A DNA stretch of 64,000 nucleotides from Anoplopoma fimbria (taxonomy: Eukaryota; Chordata; Actinopteri; Perciformes; Anoplopomatidae): assembly GCF_027596085.1 (NCBI RefSeq), contig NC_072472.1:11588219-11652218 (forward strand), in the 5' to 3' direction. Each line of letters begins with the position of its first letter. The first letter of the stretch is position 1. Both the position numbers and the translations under genes were made by a program. The notes beneath the pieces were generated by a model, which was not told the origin of the DNA, ran no database searches, and saw nothing but the letters and a program-made list of their open reading frames with translations. Positions 26,660 to 64,000 of the stretch are shown here, one piece after another.

Positions 26660-26890
26660 TACAGTACCAGTCAAAAGTTTGGACACACCTTCTCATTCAA
26701 CTACTTTGAAGAATCTAAAATATAAAACATATTCTGGTTTGTTGAGCATTTGTTTGTTTACCACATAATTCCATATGTGTTCCTTCATAGTTTGGATTTC
26801 TTCAATATTAATCTACAATGTAGAAAAAAATAAAAATAAAGAAAAACCATTGAATGAGAAGGTGTGTCCAAACTTTTGACTGGTACTGTA
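26660..26890. mobile_element. Tc1-like short non-autonomous element, copy 2
   Basis: Same length (231 bp) and same orientation as copy 1, 439 bp downstream, differing at only a handful of positions (for example CCCG/CCAG near the left end and GGATG/GGATT in the interior). The 208-bp spacer between the copies is unrelated sequence. The two are therefore two insertions of one subfamily, or an insertion plus a local duplication. Confidence 0.8.
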
Positions 26891-26960
26891 TGTCAACAAA
26901 ATGACAATTTCATTTTTGATAGTTTTATAATAAAAAAAGAAAAAAAGAAAAAGAGAATAA

Positions 26961-27040
26961 TACCCTCCCCGTGACGTCAGTGCCTAAGGCCAATCAGAGC
27001 CATGGGAATCTCTCTCTCTCCCTCTCTCTCGATCGCTCTT
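26961..27040 (+). promoter_or_regulatory. Probable pcnx3 promoter: CRE and CCAAT box
   Basis: A perfect CRE palindrome TGACGTCA (26971-26978) is followed 10 bp later by CCAAT (26989-26993, in GGCCAATCAGA). CpG content then rises sharply from the AT-rich intergenic region. A TC-rich stretch follows (27009-27030). No TATA box is seen. CREB/ATF and NF-Y binding are inferred from the motifs. The transcription start itself is not resolved. Confidence 0.55.
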
Positions 27041-27111
27041 TGTGCGTACGTGCGTGCACGCGTACGTATGTGCGTGCGCGTACGTTTGTGTGTGTGTGTG
27101 TGTGTGTGTGT
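27041..27111. repeat. Alternating purine-pyrimidine tract (Z-DNA-prone) with (TG)n
   Basis: Strict Y-R alternation over 27041-27085, rich in CG, TG, CA and TA steps (for example TGTGCGTACGTGCGTGCACG), then (TG)12 over 27087-27111. It lies about 70 bp downstream of the CRE/CCAAT pair, in the inferred promoter or first exon of pcnx3. Confidence 0.85.
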
Positions 27112-27114
27112 CAA

Positions 27115-27296
27115 CTAGTTGTTAGCCAGCGCTAGCTACCCAGTTAGCTAGCTAGCTCCTTGAAACATGTTAACACAGGCGAGAAACAGCTGCCGTTCAC
27201 CATGAGAGCAGAGAGAGAGCAGTCTGCCAACCTCGATGCCAAAGACGACGGGGCGCGTTTACACTACAAGGATAAGTTAGCCAACGCCAACAAAAA
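27115..27296 (+). other. pcnx3 non-coding first exon (approximate 5' end) with uORF
   Basis: A CpG-richer segment ends in a strong donor (AAAAA|GTAAGA, donor at 27297) and is the best candidate for the 5' UTR exon. An ATG at 27200 in good context (CACCATGA) opens a frame of about 32 codons that ends at once if spliced to 28601 (AAATGA). The start of the exon is not defined. Repeated GTTAGC/GCTAGC words are dense here. Confidence 0.45.
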
Positions 27297-28600
27297 GTAA
27301 GATACAGTTTTTTTGGGGGGGGGGGGCAGACAGGCAGGCGGTCGTTAGCATCGTTAGCATCCTGAGAAGCAGAGCTCTGAGATTTTGCAAGCACTGGATG
27401 CGGAAGGAGGATATGATTCAGGCTTTGGACAACTAGTGCTAACTGTACAATCCACGCCATCAAATAGCTATCAAAGCTAGCGTTAGCAGCTAACATTCAC
27501 CGCGATGCTAACTTGTTTTTGCCCGGCTAACCAGAGGGGTATTACCCCGGTGGAGAGGCTGCTGCACCCGGCCTAGCACTACCCGAACAGCCTGGTGGTG
27601 TTTGACGTTTGTCAGACTGCTTTTGCTATGTGTTTGTAGTCAAAGAGGGCATTGAAGTCGTAGGTGGAGGATCCTGGATGCATGGAGATCTTGGTGAGCT
27701 AGGCTAAAGTGTGTGCTAGCTTGCTAATGTCAATCAGAAAACTTAATCTAGCTGGCAGAAGCACTGGCCTGGACACGAGAGAGAGAACAGTGCCTTTTAA
27801 ATATCATTCATCCTGTTTTAGATGTGGTCAATACAGCAGATAATGTTGTGTTATTATGGTTGAAATGCACATGCATGTTAAATGACTGTAATGTAATGCT
27901 TTAAGTCATCAGGTAATAATGTGTTTATCACTGTGATATCAAAGGCAGAAGTTATTATGAATGACACATGAGCACGTTTCAACACACATATAGTCCATTT
28001 ATTCAAGAGACAGCTTGAAATCAAGAGGAAACTATCTAGCTTCTTAATCATCATGTGGCATTTAAGGAAGTAACGTCACTTAAAGTGAATAGAAACCTGT
28101 TATTATGTGCTGTTGGACAGCTGACAGATTTCTACTACATTTAAACTCGTTTTTTTAATTTACAGTTTTAGTTTATTGAAAAACATAAAAATAAAACATA
28201 AAATAAATAATATAATAATATTACAGTGCAGGAAGAGGCAGAAAGCCCACTGGGCTTATTTGAAGCCTTCAACTATATAATATAAAAAAAATCACAATAC
28301 TATAACAAATACAAAAAGAATATACATATGGTATGAAATATTGTTGAAAAAGCATTTTTACAAGATATGATTTATAATAACAATACATTATAAACAACAA
28401 GAAAGCAAAGAAAAATGCTGTGTGTGTAAGAGAGAGAGAGAGAGAGAGAGAATAAGCCAGGTTTGATTTTGATTGAGGGGATTTGGGTTTCATTTCATGA
28501 ATGTTTTTTTGGGCCTACCATTTGTTTTTTACCCCACCTTGTGCAATGTTTATAATGTAGCTACATAAGAGAAACTAACCAGTTTTGATCTTTCTTTCAG

Positions 28601-46233
<17,633 letters not shown>

Positions 46234-47830
46234 GTCTGCACTGGGAAACCCCGAAGTGACATGCTTTGCAGGGAAAGCACACCGCATTTGAATCTGGACT
46301 GCCCAGACCAGACCAGACTCATTCCACCTTCTGGACTCATTCCATCAACCCTCATTTAACTTATTCAGTGGGAACTCCCAACGGCCCCTGACAACACTGG
46401 CTGGATTTGGTTATATGCTCATTTCCCGTCTACTTGTCAGCCAGAGGAGTTGATCATCGGATAGCTTGCTGAACTGATGCTCGTCAGCTCATGAAAGGAT
46501 TTCAGCAAACCTGTTCACTCCAAAGTCAGCTTCCAACATGGCTCCTGATAATATTCTCAATCTCAACTTTGTTTTCAGACAAAGGCACTCAGTGACTCTA
46601 TGGAGACCTTGTGGTTGGAACAGTAGTGAAAGGCCAGTGCAATTATAAGGGATATTTTTGCGTGAGGATTGATTATTTTTCTATACTTGAGAATAGAAAA
46701 TCGCCTCTAACTTTTTTTCTTACTTGACATCTGCGGCAGTTTTTTTTTTTTTTGTTTGTTTTTTGCGTAAGCAATCAAAAAAAACAAAAAACATTACTGC
46801 TGTATGTGCAAGTGAAGGATATGTGGAAACCATGATAAGCCTTGTTTTGTTTTTCCCAATTTCACCTTCCTCACCGGACCTACAGTTTAGTGTCAAACAG
46901 TGTTTAACAGTACACAATTTCTGGAGCCTCCGCTTCTTCTTCTTCTTCCCTGCACATTATACATATTCAACAAGAAAGAAAAAAAAAACCACACCCTAGC
47001 ATAATCATCCTTTTCCTCTGGTGTATTTCCTACAGAGGTGCCTGACAACATCAACTCTCAACAGTTCTCTCTTGGAGCAAGTTTCAGGGGTAAAAACGAA
47101 ACCTCCCTTCCGTCCCATCCAAAAATGTGGTGCTTTAACCGCTAGTTTACATTCTATTTAGGCCTGGACTCGAGTCCTGCATCTGACTAGCGACACGGAG
47201 GAGTGGGAAGACTTTGGACAGAGCTGGTGCCCATTGATCAGGATCAAGCGGAGGGCGATTCCAATCTTTCGAAATTGTGTTGATCACAAACCTACAAACT
47301 AGGAGTGTTATAAACTTAAAGCCTTTTTTTGGTGAGTGGAATGTTCTATTTTAATACTTTACTTGAAGAATCACGAGTTCCTCTGTGTTTAAGGTGCACC
47401 AAGTTTATTTTCTTTGGATGACGGATCAATGACGCCCTCTCCGATCAGATCCACTCAGCTCATGACTTTCTCACTATAAGGGACCCAGGCTGCTTTGTGT
47501 TGGGAGCTCTGTTTCTTTGCTGCAGTATGGCCCTCCTGTTACTATACTACTGCTTCTGCATCTCCTGCTACTACTAATATACCCACTACTACTGCTGTTT
47601 CTACAACAGTCAAATCCAGCGTTTTAGTTGGAAATAAACAAAGTTTAATAAATAGTCAAAGCAAAGGTGGAATATTTATTTGATTAATATTGTCTCACAG
47701 ATATCTTTAACTGCGTTTGTCAATATGGTGTGATGTATTGAATTGGAAATATGCCTTCTGTCAACTGCACCCCGACCCCTCCCTCAATTTGTTTGGTGTC
47801 ATCACATTTGTATCATCTCACCAATGGCTG

Positions 47831-47861
<31 letters not shown>

Positions 47862-47990
47862 GTAATACAGTATAACTGGAAGTATTCCTGATAAGTTACT
47901 TTAAGTTTGTTTCTTTCCCACTCTTGCACTTTTTTTTTTTTTTTTTTTTCCACCACTGTGAAAATAAAATCGAAACACTGATTCAGGGTT
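46234..47990 (+). other. pcnx3 3' UTR (probable extent)
   Basis: Non-coding sequence after the stop. AATAAA signals lie at 47633-47638, 47647-47652 and 47963-47968. T-runs occur at about 46739-46753 and 47831-47862. Which signal is used cannot be told. Further AATAAA-like sites occur downstream (for example near 48778). Confidence 0.45.
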
Positions 47991-50097
47991 GAAGCAAAAA
48001 AAAAAAAAAATCTGGCATTCCGACAGAATTCGGCCCTAAACGCTTCCCTGCATCCAGTGGCGTGGGCCCCTGATGTTGTCTGCAGTGGTTGAATGATTCT
48101 GAAATAATATTGTGGAATAGCATTAATCGTTTTCTCACCAAATATCTCTTAGAAGCGGTGTTCTCCTCTTGGAAACTTGAAAAGGAGGCCAGCGTTCTCA
48201 GGGTCTATAATGGGAAATAAATTGACTTATTCTTCAGGAAGACTTTTTGTTCAAAGGAGGAAACCCGGATGGAGGGAATAAAAAAGTGTCACAATAGTGA
48301 GGCATGTTGCGTACTGTCAGGGTCACATTGATGTTACAAAAGATGCTCCCCTCTACAGTGTTTTGCTCTCTATGGGTTACAATAAGTTATGCATGCTGTA
48401 AAATCAACAAATTTGTTGAATCACTTTCTCTTTGCAGTGGTGTTTTTCCCCACTATCAGCTCCTTAAAACATCTGAACAAGAGACACAGGGTGTAAAAAG
48501 CATTTTATTTTTTACCTTTTTTTAAAATATTTTTAGCAGCTGCGATATTTCAGCCGGTCTCGGCTGCAATAAGCTGCAGCAGGTGGAAAGTGCGTCAGTA
48601 TCCCTCTCAAAACATCTTTAGGAACTCCCTTGACTCAGGAAAATAGACTTTCTGATCAATGCTTTTTCTGTTTTTCTTGTCTCCTCCGTCATCTTGTATC
48701 CAAAGCAACAGGGAATAATGTTTTTTTTCTTTGCTGGGAGTGTGGAAAGCACAAGTTAACGGACAGATCTGGGTGTCAATAAAAAGGGATTTCTTAATCT
48801 CTTAAATTATGTACAGCATGTTTCTTATATAAATATATATTTAAAATACAAATCTATTTTATTATTATTGGATTTTGGGTTATTTTACATTCAAGACACT
48901 ATGTTGAGGTTTAGGGGAGGGACTCTTGTGTTTACCCATCAGAGGGAGAGCTGAGTGGAGAGAGGCACTCTTCACATTGAAATGTGCAGTTTGGGAAGAA
49001 TCAAATACTTTTGCACAAAATGTATCATACACCATCCCACTTTATCATTTTAGTTATATTTTGGGAGGGGAGTCTTTTATTTAAGAACTTAAAGTGGATG
49101 TTCAATGTTCTGTACAGTTTTTTTTATGTGATTTTTCTTTTTTTTTCTCTTTTTTTTTTTCTCCTATTTAAATTAAAGGTTTTTGTGTCATCGTTTGCAA
49201 ATGAACTGCTTTGAGTAATTTTATTTTTCCGTTTCATTTTTTGTGCAGGGAACCCTGAGACTTTGCCTTAAACCTAATTATATTCCTAAACAACCTGCAT
49301 TAGCACTAGAGCGGAGATCTGTGGAATCGCTGGCTGACCAACTGTGTGTCGGAGGGTGTAGCTGGCTCAGTTTTGAAGCTAGAGTGAAGAAACTGACCCT
49401 TCACCTCCAAGAAATGTGAATTAAAATGGGTTCTCTGGGTGCCCACGAGTCTCCCCTTTACAGACATGCCCACTTTATGATGTTTATGACTTTGCATGCA
49501 GTATAAAGGTTTTATTTTTGCCAATTCTAACAATGGATCTAAAGACCATACATTGGGTATGACTAGAAAGCTGAGAGTTGTTGATCCAATGAGCCAAATT
49601 GTATTCATGTGTCACGAAGTTAGTCCTCACAGTAGCCATTTCAGACTGAGACCATTTGCTGAAACTTAAAAAAAGTATTAAAAGTTTATAAATCAATTTA
49701 CCGATGAGGACTTGAACGCTAAGAATTGTGAGGTTATAAACTCTGCAGCTGGTTTATAATATGTGTATCTGTCGAAAGAGAAAGTATGCTAAAGTTTGCA
49801 TGAATTCAACTATTATGCAGGTGTGTAGTAAGATTCTGTTAAGTTTATGGAACCCAATTAGATTTGACGTCACCTGAAAGGACAAGCGTACTCACTGACC
49901 CACCGACCGACTGACTTCTGCTTAATAACCTTTATGAAATGTTCCCTTTAGGAGTGTTAAACTACCTAGCTTGTGAAGAAATTCATAGGTTCTCCGTCAG
50001 CAACAGAGCAGCTGTCATCTCCCACGACGGCTACACACTGCTGAGGCTATTTATAGTGTCCATAGTACTAATTCATCACATTTACTGGTTAAGTTTA

Positions 50098-50870
50098 CTG
50101 TGATATTTTTGTGGCATACTATACTTTGATTTTTTTGTACTATACTATGACAGTTTTTCAGGGCATTTTTACATCATCCTATACTGACAATTTTTATGCC
50201 ATAGTACTCTTTGGGTTTTTGACATTGATAATATGACATTTTTTATGACTTACTATACTGACATTTATGTATATAATTTCCATTCATCCATTAGCCGAAC
50301 CGCTTATCCTAATCAGGGCCTTGGGCGGGCTTCAACCAATCCCAGCTGACGTTGGGCGAAGGCACGCAATTTAGAGTCATCAATTTACGTAAGTATAGTA
50401 TATGTCGAAAAAGTCAAAAAAAGTCGTAAAAAAGTCATAGTATAGCATGTCGAATAAAGTGACAAAGTAGTTAAAGACTAGCATGTAAAATAAAGTCCTA
50501 GGATAGTATGACGAAAGAAATGCTAAAACAGTCATAGTATAGTGTCTTAATAAGCCATACTGTAGTATGTTAGAAAAGTCACAATATAGTATGCTTTAAA
50601 AAGTCTTAGTCATATTATACGATGTCGAAAAAAGTCATTAAAAAGTCAAAGTATAGTTTGTAAAATAAAAAAGTCATAAAAATGGCATAGTATAGTTTGT
50701 TGAAATAAGTCACAGTATAATACAACAAAAATGAATTATACTATAGTATGTAAAAAAAAAAAAAAAGGCATATCAAAGTCTTATTATAGTCTGTCGAAGA
50801 AAGATATATTACACTATGACATTTCTTATGACATTTTTTGTGAGATACCTCTTGTGTAAACTGTTTTGTA
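50098..50870. repeat. Degenerate inverted satellite-like repeat
   Basis: The left part (50098-50280) repeats variants of ATACTATACTGACATTTTTTATGAC. The right part (50390-50800) repeats the inverse, GTCATAGTATAGTATGTCGAAAAAA, about ten or more times with heavy drift. The last 50 bases (50815-50860) flip back. Units are roughly 25-40 bp with irregular spacing. The block could fold into a long imperfect hairpin. Confidence 0.65.
50281..50385 (+). repeat. Dispersed fish repeat fragment inside the satellite block
   Basis: ATTCATCCATTAGCCGAACC, GCTTATCCTAATCAGGGCC, CCAATCCCAGCTGACGTTGG and GCGAAGGC are the familiar blocks of a very common teleost/vertebrate interspersed repeat (CCGCTTATCC...CCCAGCTG...TTGGGCGAAGGC). 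Only about 100 bp remain. Confidence 0.6.
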
Positions 50871-51138
50871 CGCTAGTATCAAACGCATGTATCTTTTATT
50901 AGCCTTAACTCAATAGCATCGCATTGTAAATCCAATACTACACAAACTGGAAACATGGGAATTTATTTCCAAATGTGTGATTTTGCACAGTAGGTACAGT
51001 GGTTTGCAAGGAGAACTGGCTAGGCTGTAAAAAATCAATTATCTGAATGAAACAAAAAAATTTGAAAGTCTTTCGTTTGATACCCCGGGTTGGAGCATCT
51101 CTTTTTCTTTTTTTCAAATTCCTGTGGGTGTTGACAAA

Positions 51139-55405
<4,267 letters not shown>

Positions 55406-57881
55406 AGCTGAGAGGAAACAGAGGAGAGGCAGCCCTCTCTTCCCCTGTGTACGGGGTGGTGGCCAAAAAACACCAGCCATGCATGATTAATCCATTGAGC
55501 AGTACAATAAACCCCACCCTTCACTATTTTCACTCTCACTTCATTCTCTACGTCTCATCACCTCTCATCGTCTGTTTGTAACGTTGTCAGATAAGAATTT
55601 TTCATATAGGCTTATTAATTGCACGTCCTTACTGCGTTGAGAGCTATACTGGGTCAGCTTGTAGTCTAATTAGTTAGTGAAACATACATTACTGCAGCTG
55701 CTTCATAGAAAACATCGACAGTATGTAGTGCATAGCGGCAAGGTTTTGTTGGCATGGATGCATTTCCCAACATTTTCTTAATTCAGTAGATTGTTTTACT
55801 TTTTGTGATAAAATAATTAAAAATTGTATCTGCAGCATGTTAAACTGTAATTTAACAGTAGCACAAGTAGAGAGGAGTGGTTGAGGAATTTAACAATATC
55901 AAAACTTCTGAGAGTATGAAAATAGAGTAAGGGTGCCTTTAATTGCTTATTAATTCTCTTTTCAAAGAGAACTGTGTTAATTCTTTTTTTTTTTTTACAA
56001 AAGCTACATAGTCTCTCTTTTAGGAAGTATTTTTCATAATTGTTGGAATGATTAATGGGCCGAACAGAAGTCTACAAAACAAAATCATAATCCATCAATT
56101 AAGTTACAACTTCTCAAAAATGAGGATTTGATTCTTTACTGATTATTATCACTATAGATTCAAAATGTAAGGTTCCGGGAAATAAGACGGGCATGTTTCA
56201 CTATTTACAAAAGGTATTTAAGACTAATAATAATCAATTTATACAATAAAAAACCCAATGATGAATGATAATGAATTTTGAAAATGAGAGTTGCAGCCCT
56301 ACTTTTTATTTAATGGGATTTAATGTTGCGAACATGTTATTCTGACACCGGGGGATAATAAGCCATCATCTATCATTTATAATTTCTTTTTCCTGAATTT
56401 GCAAGAACCCTGTAGAGTCCCAAACCAGCTCTTTGGCTCTTAGGGGGAAAGAAAGCAGGTTTTTACACTTATCTGTGCACAGTGATTTATGGATTGAAGG
56501 CAGTTAGGGAGGGTTGTCACCGACTGGTTTGAGGAAAAAAAGATTAGTTTTTGACACTCGCAGCAAGTCATCTGGTGATAAGGACATCATCGAAGTTATG
56601 ACCCATGGGCTAAACAAAATGCTGTCACGGCTGCTTTATGATGGATTTGCATAAAATGTGTTAGTTATTCATGACCCACATAAGTCGATCTGCCTGCCAA
56701 GTCTTCCAGCGATCATCCAAATATGTTCCAGTGTAGTTTAGTTTCACCAGTCTCAACCACGTTTAAGTTTGAATCAGTGGACATACAAAGCAGATTTAAT
56801 AAGCCCCGTATGGGAGCATAAGGAAATTGCGTTACACAAATGACCATTCTGGTGATTTTGGGAGTGTCTTAATGACTGAACTGTCATGGAGTTATACATG
56901 GCGTATTGGCAACAGTGGTCCACTAATGCTATTAACCAAAACAAATCAGTGGAATGTTGAAGAACAGGGGCCAGGAAATGAAATAAATAATATTTCACTT
57001 GAATAAAGACAACTGTAAGATTCAACTCAGGCTGGAATAAAAAAGGTTTCTTCAGGTGTGAGCTGCAAAGCAAGATGTGACTTTTTCAGGTTTTCAAATT
57101 TGACCTTTTATTATTTCACCCCAATGAGGTCTGTTGTTTGGACCCTGTCAGCTTTCTCTTTACCTTTATTCATTTATATACATGTTACTTTGGTGATTTC
57201 AGATGTTGCCGATATAAACAAAGACAGCAGTTCAACGTGACAATATTGCAGATCAAATCCAAAACAAGGAAACGTTAATGAGCAAGGACTGCAGGTTTAG
57301 ATCTTTACTTTCTTCCATTAGATGTTCAGCAATTATTAAAAAGGCAGGGCAGTTTCTTGGGAGTCCTAGTTAAAATATTTTTGAGATTTTGTGTGATTAC
57401 ACTGAGCTCTAATTTGGGCACTTACAATATGTCCATTTATACAAACCCAAACCAAAGAGCATATGGCACAAGACTGACTTCTTCCAATTTATTCAAACAA
57501 ACATCCAGCACCAGCTTTGTGCGTTGCAGCAGTGAAATATAGAATATTTCAAAAAGTAAAGTGTTTAAGCCCGAAATTAGAACATAAAACATTCCCATCG
57601 AAGAGAGAGAATTGGCAGAACCGTTTAGTACTTCCTTGAAGAGTGTTTGTTATCATTCAGGACAGTACGGATATTAAATGATATGGTGAGGCCTCAACAT
57701 AGCTCCTTTACTTTTGACCGAACAACTCACCATTTATATTTATATATATATATACACACACAGCACTGTGTTCATCTCACAGTGAAGAATATACACTCTA
57801 GCATCAACCCACGGGAAACACACTTAACTTTTCAATTGTGTGTGTGTGTGTGTGTGTGTGTGGCCACTGAACAGGGACAGG

Positions 57882-57918
<37 letters not shown>

Positions 57919-58452
57919 CTGAACCGTGTCTCTAAGTTAACATATATTTAGCTCCATCCTTAAACATCACAACTCTTAACTCCAAAGACTGGAACCAACA
58001 GATAGCTCCACTTCCAGTTGTCTTTATCACATTCACACAAAATCACAGATTAAAATGTGCAGAAACAAACACACACATACACACACACACACATTTTGGG
58101 ATAAATATGTTCGCTGGTTGGACATGTAACTCTTCCCTTTGTAAAACACTCTGTGTTTTAGTGACATAAGACCCGTCTCTATTCTAGCATAAATTATACC
58201 TAATTCTGGTCTCTTGATAAGGGGCCTCAATAAATAGCGTATGAGTGAGAGAGAGGAGAGAAAGACAGACAGGACAGACAGAGAAAGAGACAGGTTAGCA
58301 GAGTAAGCTCCGCCTCTTCCCCTTCAGGATAACTGGGAGTGACCTGGTGTCAGGCAGCCAATCATGGGAGGATCCAGACTAGTTAGACCAATCAGATCAC
58401 TTCAGTGAGAGGCCACTGCCTGTTGCTGCAGTTTAACAGCAGTTCAGTCCAA
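55406..58452. other. Region between the Ig gene and dlat, including the dlat 3' UTR
   Basis: Both flanking genes are on the minus strand. TTTATT on the plus strand (AATAAA on minus) at 57165-57170 and 57107-57112 are candidate dlat poly(A) signals, giving a 3' UTR of about 1.3 kb. Microsatellites: (TG)13 57837-57862, (TG)n 57886-57914, (CA)n 58068-58093. No other gene is supported. Confidence 0.5.
55408..55432 (-). promoter_or_regulatory. Possible splice acceptor just upstream of the Ig-gene start codon
   Basis: On the minus strand, TCTCCTCTGTTTCCTCTCAG is followed by CT and then ATGGG. This looks like a strong acceptor two bases before the start codon and suggests an upstream non-coding exon. 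No donor for it was identified. Confidence 0.4.
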
Positions 58453-63579
<5,127 letters not shown>

Positions 63580-64000
63580 CTGCAGGGAAAATATACACAC
63601 AAATATTACACATTTGTTTACACAAAGCATAACCGCAACTAGACTAAATTATATTTATAAAAACAAACTCATAAGATTTACACTAAATGTTTGCGTATGT
63701 AGAAGTGAGAAAGTGTACGTACGCCCCAAAATATTCTGATTTATAAAACTTCACACCTGCCGGTGCGCAATTTCCATTTATAAATCCCAAATCAACTTGG
63801 AAATGTGTGCACATGAATCAGCCTCACATCTGGCCCTCTACATTCCCACATTCAATCATAAATGGCTAATACCAAGCACCTAATGAAGGTTAATGCATAG
63901 AAACAAGCCTGCTGATCAATGGTTCATTACGGTGAGTCACTGCAACTACCAAGAGGAAGGCCAAGAAAAGCAATTTTTCAGTCCATTAACGTCCATTCCG
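63580..64000 (-). other. dlat upstream intron (partial) with a probable transposon remnant
   Basis: The acceptor TTCCCTGCAG lies at 63580-63589 on the minus strand. From about 63700 the plus strand has phrases that I associate with fish PIF/Harbinger-like short elements: ATTTATAAATCCCAAATCAA, GAATCAGCCTCACATCTGGC, GAAACAAGCCTGCTGATCAA. Near the end there is a Lys/Arg-rich reading, TKRKAKKSNFS. The element runs off the window. Its identity is tentative. Confidence 0.35.

Larger units (their letters stand above)
24141..26960. other. Intergenic region nrxn2-pcnx3
   Basis: About 2.8 kb with no gene that I can support. It contains a 12-bp perfect inverted repeat (24512-24523 with 24571-24582), two copies of a 231-bp Tc1-like short element, and AT-rich filler including (ATTT)n near 26140-26160. 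Confidence 0.6.
47991..51138. other. Intergenic region between convergent pcnx3 and the Ig-family gene
   Basis: No gene supported. Contains T-rich tracts (49130-49165), a degenerate inverted satellite-like block (50098-50870) split by a common fish repeat (50281-50385), and probable minus-strand poly(A) signals for the Ig gene: TTTATT on the plus strand at 50962-50967 and 50895-50900. Confidence 0.55.

Noticed and set aside
27197..27496. 99-codon minus-strand frame over the pcnx3 first exon
   Set aside because: CpG-rich segment with few stops by chance. The plus strand has the donor and promoter motifs.

Overview
This is a piece of a ray-finned fish chromosome, probably a percomorph. The evidence is spliced vertebrate genes with GT-AG introns, AT-rich introns and typical teleost repeats: short Tc1-type elements with TCAAAAGTTTG ends, a TTAA-flanked short element, decayed LINE pieces and long (TG)n tracts. 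Four protein-coding genes can be read exon by exon. In each, the exon phases join without conflict.

Layout. (1) 1-22128, plus strand: the 3' part of a neurexin, nrxn2. It holds the last LNS domain, the 90-nt splice-site-4 cassette, the stalk, the membrane segment and the PDZ-binding tail. The alpha and beta start exons lie upstream of the window. A 3' UTR of up to about 2 kb follows. (2) About 26960-48000, plus strand: a complete pecanex-like gene, pcnx3, with promoter features, a non-coding first exon and 35 coding exons. The exons sum to 6843 nt (2280 aa). (3) 51139-55405, minus strand: a 7-exon gene for a 299-aa cell-surface protein with two Ig domains, of the CTX/IGSF11/VSIG kind. It converges on pcnx3. 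(4) 58453-63579 and beyond, minus strand: the 3' eleven coding exons of dlat, the E2 subunit of pyruvate dehydrogenase. Its presequence and first lipoyl domain lie beyond base 64000.

The four genes do not form a pathway. They cover synaptic adhesion, an ER-type multipass membrane protein, cell-surface adhesion and mitochondrial acetyl transfer. From general knowledge, NRXN2 and PCNX3 lie close together on human 11q13 and DLAT on 11q23, so the window looks like a retained piece of an ancestral linkage group.

I found no new gene system. The points most worth a second look are regulatory: a UUAA-repeat tract just downstream of the nrxn2 splice-site-4 exon; a possible secreted neurexin isoform made by read-through; an intron of the Ig gene with a 141-nt (CA)n at its 5' splice site and a (CT)13 as its 3' polypyrimidine tract; a tandem NAGNAG acceptor in pcnx3; a Z-DNA-prone tract and upstream ORFs in the pcnx3 leader; several perfect intronic hairpins; and a degenerate inverted satellite near 50.1-50.9 kb.
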